Positions 1 through 6,441 of a DNA stretch of 11,639 nt are shown here, in pieces. Each line of letters starts with the position of its first letter. The first letter of the stretch is position 1. Location of the stretch: positions 1 to 11,639 of the forward strand of contig JAALLB010000026.1 in assembly GCA_011087745.1 (NCBI GenBank). Reading direction: 5' to 3'. The notes beneath the pieces are model-generated. The model was not told the origin of the DNA and searched no databases. It saw nothing but the letters and a program-made list of their open reading frames with translations. This stretch comes from Hyphomicrobiales bacterium. GTDB lineage: Bacteria; Pseudomonadota; Alphaproteobacteria; Rhizobiales; Rhizobiaceae. A program made the translations under genes and the position numbers.

Positions 1-2
1 GA

Positions 3-170
3 ATTACCAAAAGACAATATATTGAACCGGTCAATGTTTAAGGCCGTTGGTATAAGAAGCCGAGTTTTGTTTTTGCGCCATATTTTGCAGATGCCGATCC
101 TGACCTTGAAGTCATGGCTGGTGAGCTTGATGTTATTTTTGCCAAAATCACTGCGGATGCTGCACAGTAA
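3..170 (+). pseudogene. C-terminal fragment of an unidentified protein, with an in-frame stop
   Basis: The frame ending in TAA at 168-170 reads as ordinary protein from codon 42 onward: it has aromatic residues followed by an acidic, amphipathic helix-like tail (FVFAPYF, then DPDLEVMAGELDVIF). It abuts the stop codon of the convergent ThDP-enzyme gene without a single spare base, which fits a genuine gene end. However, the same frame has a TAA at 39-41, just upstream, and the only ATG after it (114) would give 18 residues. The stretch before that stop (ITKRQYIEPVNV) is also protein-like, so either a nonsense change or a nearby frameshift is possible; frame 1 is open across the whole stretch as an alternative. 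I do not recognise the family. A vague likeness to the last helix of class III aminotransferases is too weak to use. Confidence 0.3.
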
Positions 171-1793
171 TTAGAACTTGTCGTCGTAGGATTTGCGCCC
201 GATGCGGCATGCTAAAACTGTGAATGTATCGCGCTTAAATCCTGCTTTGGCTTCTGATTTCAAATCTTCAACGCTGTCGACCCACACGCCATGTCCCCCA
301 AGCGCGTTGGCAACTGTCGGGAAGTTTGATCCTGTGAAATCAACACCCAGATTTGGGCGTTGAGAAGCGCGTTGTTTCATTTCAATTAGCGTCAGGCTTT
401 CATCAACCAAGACACAGATGATAATTGGGATTTTATGTTCACGTAAGGTTGCAAGTTCACCCAAGCCCATTTCCATGCCAGCATCTCCCACAAATGCAAT
501 TACGGGTGTTTCCGGGCTTGCCTGTTTATAACCTGCTGCAAGCGGAACGGCGCATGCCATGGTGCATAAGGCTGATGATTGAAGCATGCCTCTTGGATGG
601 TGACATTGCCACATTTGGCTTAGTAGAATTCTATGTGCACCGCTATCTGCGGTAACCACAGTATCGTTTGGAGAAACTTCGCGCAGTGTTTCAAAAACAC
701 GATCTGGGCCAAACTCAGAATCTGCCTTGAACATTGTTTCTAGTTCATCACGTGCAGCTGCCAATTCGCTTGAAATTGAATCCCGCTTTGGTGTCATTTC
801 CCCAGACAACATTTCAAGTGTCGGTGCAAGTGAACCACGCAAGGTGTGGCTGACATGTTGCATTCCGTGCAAACGTGCAATGGGTGTAATCTCAATGACA
901 GTTTTGTCCTTTGCCCATGGATTTCGCCATCCAATGCGCATTTCAATTGGATCATATCCGAGCAATAAAGTTACATCCGCCTTTTCCAGAACGGGCATAA
1001 TAACTTTGTCTGCTTTTTGAGAAAGACCAACGCCGCCAAAGCTTAGGTCAGACGCATCATCGATTAATCCTTTCGCCTTATAAGAAGCTATTACCGGAAT
1101 GTTGAAACGCTCGCAAAAAGCTCTGATTTCTTTTCCAGCATTTTCGTTAACAGCGTCTACACCCAGAATTGCAACCGGATGTTTGGCGCTTTCCAGAGCT
1201 TTTGCTGCCTCGACAAACATCTCATCTTTTGCGGGCGTAATTACCGGTATCGGTATTGCTCCAACATGCAGGTCTTCAGTTGAGGGACTTTCAGCAACTG
1301 AAACAGGGACGTCGATATGAACTGGGCCTGCTTGAGGTTCCTGCGATATGGTAATGGCCTTTTGTGCGATCAAGCCGCATGTTGAGGTGGTTCCTAGGAA
1401 AGTTGCCTTTGTTATTGGACGCAGCATTTGTGCGTGATCAAATACCTGGTGGGTGTAACTTTCAGCTTCAGCGCCATCAACACAGCCTGCAACAAAAATC
1501 AGTGGTACGCGGTCTTGCATGGCGTTTGCTACAACGTTGACGGCATTTGCAACGCCTGGGCCAATGGTTGCAACCAGTACTGGTGGAAAGCCATCCGCAT
1601 GCCAACTGCCTTCTGCCATGAAGCCTCCGGAGTTTTCGTGCTTGATCAGAACGAACTCGATTCCTACACGATCAAAGGCATCAATGATTGCAAGAACTTC
1701 ACCGCCAGGAATTCCGTAGGCACGCTTGCAACCATTTTTTGCAAGCGTTTGAGCTAACATGTCTGCGGAGGTTGGTTTTTTGTCTGTAGACAT
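171..1793 (-). CDS. Acetolactate-synthase-like thiamine diphosphate (ThDP) enzyme
   Basis: This 540-residue cytoplasmic enzyme has the three-domain layout of the IlvB/benzoylformate decarboxylase superfamily. The N-terminal Pyr domain carries the ThDP-activating glutamate (E53, in IKHENSGG) and a typical ATIGPGVANAVNVVANA stretch (75-91). The middle domain spans about 190-330. The C-terminal PP domain has GDAG at 436-439 followed by VDES at 463-466 in place of the usual GDG...NN metal motif. The second motif position is Asp, as in several IlvB-like proteins; the first Asn is Val. The start at 1793 lies inside the upstream CoA-transferase gene (40-bp overlap) and has only a weak GGAA ribosome site; Met12 (codon 1758-1760) has none, so 1793 is kept. 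The pairing suggests decarboxylation or carboligation of a CoA thioester or 2-oxo acid. Oxalyl-CoA decarboxylase is possible, but the N-terminal domain looks closer to acetolactate synthase. The fold is secure; the substrate is unknown. Confidence 0.85.
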   Translation of the reverse strand: MSTDKKPTSADMLAQTLAKNGCKRAYGIPGGEVLAIIDAFDRVGIEFVLIKHENSGGFMAEGSWHADGFPPVLVATIGPGVANAVNVVANAMQDRVPLIFVAGCVDGAEAESYTHQVFDHAQMLRPITKATFLGTTSTCGLIAQKAITISQEPQAGPVHIDVPVSVAESPSTEDLHVGAIPIPVITPAKDEMFVEAAKALESAKHPVAILGVDAVNENAGKEIRAFCERFNIPVIASYKAKGLIDDASDLSFGGVGLSQKADKVIMPVLEKADVTLLLGYDPIEMRIGWRNPWAKDKTVIEITPIARLHGMQHVSHTLRGSLAPTLEMLSGEMTPKRDSISSELAAARDELETMFKADSEFGPDRVFETLREVSPNDTVVTADSGAHRILLSQMWQCHHPRGMLQSSALCTMACAVPLAAGYKQASPETPVIAFVGDAGMEMGLGELATLREHKIPIIICVLVDESLTLIEMKQRASQRPNLGVDFTGSNFPTVANALGGHGVWVDSVEDLKSEAKAGFKRDTFTVLACRIGRKSYDDKF

Positions 1794-3040
1794 TCAATAA
1801 TTCCATTTGCTTCAAGTTCGTTGAGCTTTTCCTCGCTTAGTCCAAGATGTTTGGAGAGGATTTCTCTTGTATCTTCTGCGCGCACAGGTGGCGCCTTGTT
1901 GTATTGTATGGGTGTATCGCTGAAATTGAGTGGGTTGCCGATTAATGAGACGCCATCTTTTGCATTGTCTCGATGCGCCATATTGATTGCCATTTGGCGA
2001 TGCTGAATTTGTGGATCGGAGAATGTTTGAGCCAGGTCATTGACGGGTCCACAGGGGACACCCGCTACGTCCAGCGTGTTCAGCCAATGGGTTGAAGATT
2101 GCTGTTTTGTGTATTCCTCTATGAGAGGTATCAAAATTTGCCTGTTTAAAACCCGGTCCTTGTTTTTTTCAAATCTTGGGTCTGTAGCCAGTTCGCTTGC
2201 TCCGATTACTTCGCACATGCGGGTGAATTGCGCGTCATTGCCGGTAGCAATAATGAAAGATTGATCCGAAGCAGGGAAAGTACTGTAGGGAACGATCGTT
2301 GGATGCTCGTTTCCGCGTCTTGGGGGTACATCACCAGATACAAGATAACCAGCACCCTGATTGATAAGCCATGCTACCTGACAATCAAAAAGTGAGATGT
2401 CCAGATGCTGACCCTTGCCGGATGTGTGTCTGGCATTAAGCGCGGCAAGGATTGCAACGCTTGCATACATTCCGCACATGACGTCGGCGATGCCAACGCC
2501 GCATTTCATGGGTTCACCGCCATCTTCATCGGCTTTTCCTGTAAGGCTCATAATACCGCCCATGCCCTGAATCAGAAAATCATAACCGGGACGTTTTGCA
2601 TAAGGACCGGTCATGCCAAATCCTGTGATGGAACAATAAATGAGTTTGGGATTAATTTTCGAAAGTGATTCATAATCAAGATTATATCGAGCCAAGTCAC
2701 CCGACTTGAAATTTTCAACGAGGATATCGCAATTTGCAGCAAGTTCTTTGATTATGGACTGGCCTTCAGACTTTGTAAGATCAACGGCCACGGAGTTTTT
2801 GTTCCGATTTGCCGCAAGATAATAGGCGCTTTCAGTTGTATCATTGCCGTCTTCGTCTTTTAAAAACGGAGGTCCCCAAAACCGGGTATCATCTCCTTTT
2901 TCCGGGCGTTCGATTTTTATGATCTCTGCACCCATGTCACCAAAGAGCTGCGTGCATGTTGGTCCAGCCAAAATTCGGGACAGGTCAAGAACCTTGAGAC
3001 CCTGTAACGGCCCGTGTTTTGTCTCTTGATTTGAATTCAT
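1754..3040 (-). CDS. Class III (CaiB/BaiF) CoA-transferase
   Basis: This 428-residue cytoplasmic enzyme moves coenzyme A between carboxylic acids. The N-terminus (GLKVLDLSRILAGP, about 14-27) and the GAEIIKIERP stretch (37-46) are hallmarks of the family. The expected catalytic aspartate is D186 in GIADVMCGMYAS, which forms the aspartyl-CoA anhydride. Length is normal. By recall, the first 200 residues look closest to dicarboxylate CoA-transferases such as human SUGCT (succinate-hydroxymethylglutarate/glutarate) rather than to formyl-CoA:oxalate transferase, so a dicarboxylic or hydroxy acid is a reasonable guess. It is the first gene of a two-gene minus-strand operon, and its last 40 bp overlap the start of the ThDP enzyme, which implies translational coupling. 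The ribosome site is weak (AAAG-type). A tandem CATATATG repeat 66-90 bp upstream may be its operator. The family is certain; the donor and acceptor are not shown. Confidence 0.9.
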   Translation of the reverse strand: MNSNQETKHGPLQGLKVLDLSRILAGPTCTQLFGDMGAEIIKIERPEKGDDTRFWGPPFLKDEDGNDTTESAYYLAANRNKNSVAVDLTKSEGQSIIKELAANCDILVENFKSGDLARYNLDYESLSKINPKLIYCSITGFGMTGPYAKRPGYDFLIQGMGGIMSLTGKADEDGGEPMKCGVGIADVMCGMYASVAILAALNARHTSGKGQHLDISLFDCQVAWLINQGAGYLVSGDVPPRRGNEHPTIVPYSTFPASDQSFIIATGNDAQFTRMCEVIGASELATDPRFEKNKDRVLNRQILIPLIEEYTKQQSSTHWLNTLDVAGVPCGPVNDLAQTFSDPQIQHRQMAINMAHRDNAKDGVSLIGNPLNFSDTPIQYNKAPPVRAEDTREILSKHLGLSEEKLNELEANGIIECLQTKNQPPQTC

Positions 3041-3105
3041 AAACTAAAGTCTTTCTAAAAATCGCATTCAGGCATAACAGGTTGGCTAAATCTGGCAATA
3101 AAATA

Positions 3106-3130
3106 AATTCATATATGTAATTCATATATG
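3106..3130. promoter_or_regulatory. Tandem AATTCATATATG repeat, candidate operator
   Basis: The 12-mer AATTCATATATG occurs at 3106-3117 and again at 3119-3130, a period of 13 bp. Each copy contains the perfect palindrome CATATATG, and the first extends to TTCATATATGTAA, which is nearly self-complementary. It lies in the 231-bp gap between two divergent operons, 66-90 bp upstream of the CoA-transferase start and about 140 bp upstream of the radical SAM start. Tandem palindromes in such a place suggest a dimeric repressor or activator (GntR- or MarR-like in style). No regulator gene is in the window. AT-rich chance repetition cannot be excluded. Confidence 0.35.
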
Positions 3131-3205
3131 ACGAAGTTAGAGCTTGCAGAGGACTATTTTTCAACTTTTGGTGAAATGATTGTTATTGAAAAAACATCAT
3201 TCAAC

Positions 3206-3235
3206 TTGCCAAGCAACATCACTTTTCTGTATTGA
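3206..3235 (+). promoter_or_regulatory. Weak sigma-70-like promoter for the radical SAM operon
   Basis: TTGCCA (3206-3211) and TATTGA (3230-3235) are spaced by 18 bp and end 36 bp before the ATG at 3272. Both boxes are imperfect. The gap has no better pair that I can see, and the region is AT-rich, so this is only a suggestion. Confidence 0.2.
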
Positions 3236-3271
3236 TTTCAATAATTGCAGCATTTTCGGAAATAAATTTTA

Positions 3272-4228
3272 ATGAACCTTGTTATCACCAATGAAGCTTT
3301 GGAACGTGAGGGTAAGTTTGCTCATTCTGATTTGACCGCAAAAGGTGAACAACGTGCACGGGTTGGGCTTACCAAACTAAAAACACTATGGTTCAATACC
3401 GGAACGCTTTGTAATCTTGCCTGTGTGAATTGCTATATAGAATCAACTCCCAAGAATGATCGTCTTGTTTATCTCACCCATGCTGAGGCTGTTGCCTATT
3501 TGGATGAAATTCGTGACCATGAGTTGGGCACTGAAGAAGTCGGGATCACTGGCGGCGAACCGTTTATGAACCCTGATATTCTCGACATTATGGAAACGTC
3601 ATTGGAGCGCGGCTTCAAATTGCTGGTTTTAACTAACGCTATGCGGCCGATGATGAAATGTGCCGAAGGGTTGTTGAAACTTCACGAAACCTATGGTGAT
3701 CAAATGACACTTCGAGTTTCTGTTGATCACTTCAAGGCAGAGCTTCATGAAGAAGAGCGGGGACCGAATTCCTGGGAGCCGATGATGAAGGGGCTTCAAT
3801 GGTTGTCTCAACACGGTTTTAATATTGATGTTGCAGGCCGTACGCGATGGGGAGAAGAAGAGCAATTGCGCGATGGGTTTGCAGCCTTCTTCAAGAAGTA
3901 CGATATTGCCGTAGATGCACATGAAAAAAAGCGCCTTATTTTATTTCCTGAAATGGAAGACAATGATGATGTTCCAGAAATTACGACTGCTTGTTGGGGT
4001 ATATTGGGTGTTAATCCTGCAGACATGATGTGTGCATCTTCTCGAATGGTTGTGAAGCATAAGGGTGATGCTAAACCTTCTGTTCAGGCTTGCACCTTGC
4101 TTGCCTATGACCAACAATTTAACCTGGGTAATACACTGAAAGATGCATCTCAACCTGTGCCCTTAAACCACCGTTTTTGTTCCAAATTTTGCGTGCTTGG
4201 TGGCGGTGCATGTAGTGTGAAAGATTAA
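3272..4228 (+). CDS. Radical SAM protein with Cys-rich C-terminus, unassigned subfamily
   Basis: This 318-residue protein is predicted to be a cytoplasmic iron-sulfur enzyme that cleaves S-adenosylmethionine to a 5'-deoxyadenosyl radical. The canonical CxxxCxxC cluster motif is C47, C51 and C54 (CNLACVNC), and the SAM-binding GGEP is at 94-97. The C-terminal third has six further cysteines: C241, C254, C274, C303, C307 and C314, the last three in CSKFCVLGGGAC. Their spacing suggests a SPASM/twitch-like auxiliary cluster, though it does not match the SPASM consensus exactly. An in-frame TAA at 3263-3265 excludes a longer N-terminus; GGAA 10 nt upstream is a modest ribosome site. It is the first gene of a four-gene operon, only 3 bp from the phosphorylase. 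The motif context differs from that of ArsS (which has a CNQxCxHCH-type motif as I recall it), so it is not called ArsS. The substrate is unknown. Confidence 0.88.
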   Translation: MNLVITNEALEREGKFAHSDLTAKGEQRARVGLTKLKTLWFNTGTLCNLACVNCYIESTPKNDRLVYLTHAEAVAYLDEIRDHELGTEEVGITGGEPFMNPDILDIMETSLERGFKLLVLTNAMRPMMKCAEGLLKLHETYGDQMTLRVSVDHFKAELHEEERGPNSWEPMMKGLQWLSQHGFNIDVAGRTRWGEEEQLRDGFAAFFKKYDIAVDAHEKKRLILFPEMEDNDDVPEITTACWGILGVNPADMMCASSRMVVKHKGDAKPSVQACTLLAYDQQFNLGNTLKDASQPVPLNHRFCSKFCVLGGGACSVKD

Positions 4229-4231
4229 GTA

Positions 4232-5077
4232 ATGCTTGCAATTATTGGTGGTACCGGTCTTTATGATATTCACGGTGTTGAGCTCGTTTCAGAGCAGGAA
4301 ATTGACACGCCATTTGGCAAGCCTTCTGCGCCTGTAAAAACCTTGCGTGCAGGTGACAAGGAATTTTTATTCTTGCCACGTCATGGTGCGGGGCACGCCT
4401 TTTTGCCCCATGAAATCAACTATCGTGCAAACATTTTTGCTTTAAAAAAAGCTGGTGCGCGTTTGGTTGTTGGGTTTTCTGCGGTGGGTAGTTTGCAAGA
4501 GGAAATTGCCCCTGGTGATTTCACAGTTCCCTCGCAATATCTAGATTTGACCAAGGGCAAACGGGAGTATACTTTTTTTGGCAGCGGAATTGCTGCGCAT
4601 GTTTCTACAGCTATTCCAACTTGTCCGGATTTATCCTCCTGGATTGCCAGTGTTGCCAAAGCCAATGGAACGACGCTTCATACTGACAAGACTTATGCTT
4701 GCGTTGAGGGGCCCCGTCTTGGCACAAAGGCTGAGAGCTTCTTTATGCGAGGCGCAGGGTGTGATCTTGTTGGCATGACCAATGTGCCGGAAGTGTTTCT
4801 GGCACGAGAAGCTCAGCTATCCTATGCAACAATTTGTATTGCAACAGATTATGATTGTTGGCTTGAAGACCCAGAACAACATGTAACAGTACAGGCAGTG
4901 ATTGAACGGTTTGGTGCCAGCCTCGAAAAGGCAAAGGGTCTATTGATGGAGATGTTGAAAACTCCACTGCCCGTGGTCGACGAAGAATATCGCAAGGCAC
5001 TTGCTATGGCTGTACTTACGCCAGACAGTGCCCTGGATAAAAATCAACTTGCCATGCTTGAAGTACTAAGAGCCTAA
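4232..5077 (+). CDS. mtnP: S-methyl-5'-thioadenosine phosphorylase-family enzyme
   Basis: This 281-residue protein of the PNP/MTAP family performs phosphate-dependent release of adenine from 5'-substituted 5'-deoxyadenosines, giving the 5-substituted ribose-1-phosphate. Visible motifs are GGTG at 6-9 (phosphate loop), PRHGAGHAF (49-57), SAVGSL (83-88), VEGPRLGTKAES (158-169), MTNVPE (182-187) and ATDYDCW (204-210). D206 and D208 match the adenine-specifying Asp220/Asp222 of human MTAP, numbered from memory. H123, V220 and V223 align with the human His137, Val233 and Val236 that surround the methylthio group, so the 5'-substituent pocket seems intact. Length is normal. It begins 3 bp after the radical SAM stop and its own TAA directly abuts the next ATG, so the four genes are probably translated as a unit. 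It could salvage methylthioadenosine or the 5'-deoxyadenosine by-product, or it could be a pathway step. Confidence 0.93.
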   Translation: MLAIIGGTGLYDIHGVELVSEQEIDTPFGKPSAPVKTLRAGDKEFLFLPRHGAGHAFLPHEINYRANIFALKKAGARLVVGFSAVGSLQEEIAPGDFTVPSQYLDLTKGKREYTFFGSGIAAHVSTAIPTCPDLSSWIASVAKANGTTLHTDKTYACVEGPRLGTKAESFFMRGAGCDLVGMTNVPEVFLAREAQLSYATICIATDYDCWLEDPEQHVTVQAVIERFGASLEKAKGLLMEMLKTPLPVVDEEYRKALAMAVLTPDSALDKNQLAMLEVLRA

Positions 5078-5749
5078 ATGATTTCGGTTATCATTCCACT
5101 CGCGCCTGATGAGGAGATGTGGAAGGAACTTGTTCCACAACTTTCAAACTTGCCTGATCAATCGGAAATTCTGCTCGTTGTTGGCATTGGCGAAAGTGCC
5201 GATGTTTCTGATTTTGAGAATGTACGGGTTGTTGAAGGTTCTGAGGGCAGGGCGGGGCGCATGAATTCTGGTGCTGCAAAGGCAAAGCACGATTTTTTGT
5301 GGTTTCTGCATGCAGATAGCAGGTTGGCGGCAAATACAGTTGATAAATTGACAGCTGCTTACGATCCGGAATCTCGAGGGCTGTATTATAATGATTTAAA
5401 GTTCCTGGATGATGGTCCCAAGCTGATCAAGCTCAATGAATTGATGGTGCGCTGGCGTTCCAATTTTTTGAAGATACCGTTCGGTGATCAGGGTTTTGCA
5501 ATATCAAAAGAGTTATTTGTTGAACTTGGCGGGTATCGTGAAGATTTGCCCTTCGGTGAAGATCATGTTTTCACGTGGAAAGTGAAACAAGAAGGTTATC
5601 CAATCAAACCTACAGGCGGTACCATCCACACATCTGCCAGAAAATATAAAAAAGGCGGATGGGGCAAAGTTACTGCACTTCATGTTTGGCTAACAATAAA
5701 ACAAGGTTGTCCTGAGTTTTTGATTTGGATCTGGAAGAAATTTTTATGA
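5078..5749 (+). CDS. GT2 glycosyltransferase, TIGR04283 (arsenosugar-associated) type
   Basis: This 223-residue family 2 (GT-A fold) glycosyltransferase should move a sugar from a nucleotide-sugar or phospho-sugar donor to an acceptor. It starts with the strand MISVIIPL. The family signature is clear: GRAGRMNSGAAKAK (57-70) followed by LWFLHADS (74-81), where HAD replaces the usual DxD metal motif; then FGDQGFAISKELF (135-147), GGYRED (151-156) and FGEDHVF (159-165), which carries the likely catalytic-base region. There are no convincing transmembrane helices apart from a hydrophobic, aromatic C-terminus (LIWIWKKFL) that might touch the membrane. Members of this family are named after their co-occurrence with arsenosugar genes. 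The ATG follows the phosphorylase stop with no gap, and its own stop overlaps the next start (ATGA). Family assignment is good; donor and acceptor are unknown. Confidence 0.85.
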   Translation: MISVIIPLAPDEEMWKELVPQLSNLPDQSEILLVVGIGESADVSDFENVRVVEGSEGRAGRMNSGAAKAKHDFLWFLHADSRLAANTVDKLTAAYDPESRGLYYNDLKFLDDGPKLIKLNELMVRWRSNFLKIPFGDQGFAISKELFVELGGYREDLPFGEDHVFTWKVKQEGYPIKPTGGTIHTSARKYKKGGWGKVTALHVWLTIKQGCPEFLIWIWKKFL

Positions 5750-6441
5750 AATGCGCAATTGCAGTTTTCGCCAAGACAATTGGATTGTCACCGGTAAAGA
5801 CCAGACTAGCTGCTGGTATCGGGCAGACGAAAGCTGAAGAATTTTATCGGTTGAGTGTTTCGTGTATAGAAGCGGTTCTTCAAAAAGTTGCAGCAGAAAA
5901 TTCATATACTTTTCCTCACTGGGTGTTAGCTGAAGAGGAGGGGCCCGCAAGATTTGAATCTAAGTCATTTCCCGCTTCGTGGACTGGCAATGGAAGGCTG
6001 GGCGACCGGTTGGCTAAGGTTAGCCAAAGGTTCTTGAAGAACCATGATGCTGTGATCCTAGTGGGAACTGATAGCCCACAGATGGCACCAAATCAGATTT
6101 TAGAAATTGTGGGGGAACTTGGCAATAATCGACCTAACCAACATGTTGTTGGCCCGGCAACTGATGGTGGGTTTTGGCTTTGGGGTTCACGCGAAGCTAT
6201 GCCTCTAGAGGTCTGGCAAAATGTTGCCTATAGCGCTGAAACAACTTTGGAAGAGCTCATCAAAGCTACAAAGGATCATGGACACAGTGTTTCCATGGGC
6301 CATGAATTGCAGGATGTTGATGTGTTCGAAGACCTTGCAACGTTGCAGCTGACGCTTGAGCAGAAAGGTAGTGATCTACTTTCTGCCCAAGCGAATTTGT
6401 TAAAGTGGTTGCAAGAAAATACCTCTACTTTTCAGGGATAA
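5746..6441 (+). CDS. CofC/MobA-like transferase, TIGR04282 (DUF2064) type
   Basis: This 231-residue protein has a nucleotidyltransferase-like GT-A fold. Family motifs in order are FAKTIGLSPVKTRL (8-21), GNGRLGDRL (81-89), VGTDSPQ (106-112), GPATDGGFWLWG (136-147) and DVDVFEDL (190-197). TIGR04282 proteins are labelled arsenosugar biosynthesis glycosyltransferases, but the fold also includes enzymes that join NTPs to phosphorylated sugars or acids, so it might activate the ribose-1-phosphate released by the phosphorylase. That is inference. The start at 5746 is chosen because it forms a classic ATGA overlap with the upstream stop, has a GGAAG site 7-8 nt upstream, and gives the conserved MKCAIAVFAK start. 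A longer start at 5725 would add MDLEEIF, which has no family counterpart that I know of. Its end overlaps the end of livM by 17 bp on the opposite strand. Confidence 0.83.
   Translation: MKCAIAVFAKTIGLSPVKTRLAAGIGQTKAEEFYRLSVSCIEAVLQKVAAENSYTFPHWVLAEEEGPARFESKSFPASWTGNGRLGDRLAKVSQRFLKNHDAVILVGTDSPQMAPNQILEIVGELGNNRPNQHVVGPATDGGFWLWGSREAMPLEVWQNVAYSAETTLEELIKATKDHGHSVSMGHELQDVDVFEDLATLQLTLEQKGSDLLSAQANLLKWLQENTSTFQG

Noticed and set aside
171..1793. Firm naming as oxalyl-CoA decarboxylase
   Set aside because: Only the neighbouring CoA-transferase supports it; the N-terminal domain reads more like acetolactate synthase-type proteins, so the name is kept general.
3272..4228. Calling the radical SAM protein ArsS
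   Set aside because: The neighbouring families invite it, but the cluster-motif context and the C-terminal cysteine pattern differ from what I know of ArsS, and there is no arsenic methyltransferase in the window.
5725..5745. Longer start for the TIGR04282 gene
   Set aside because: It adds seven residues (MDLEEIF) with no family counterpart that I know of, while the ATG at 5746 has the ATGA overlap, a good ribosome site and the conserved beginning.
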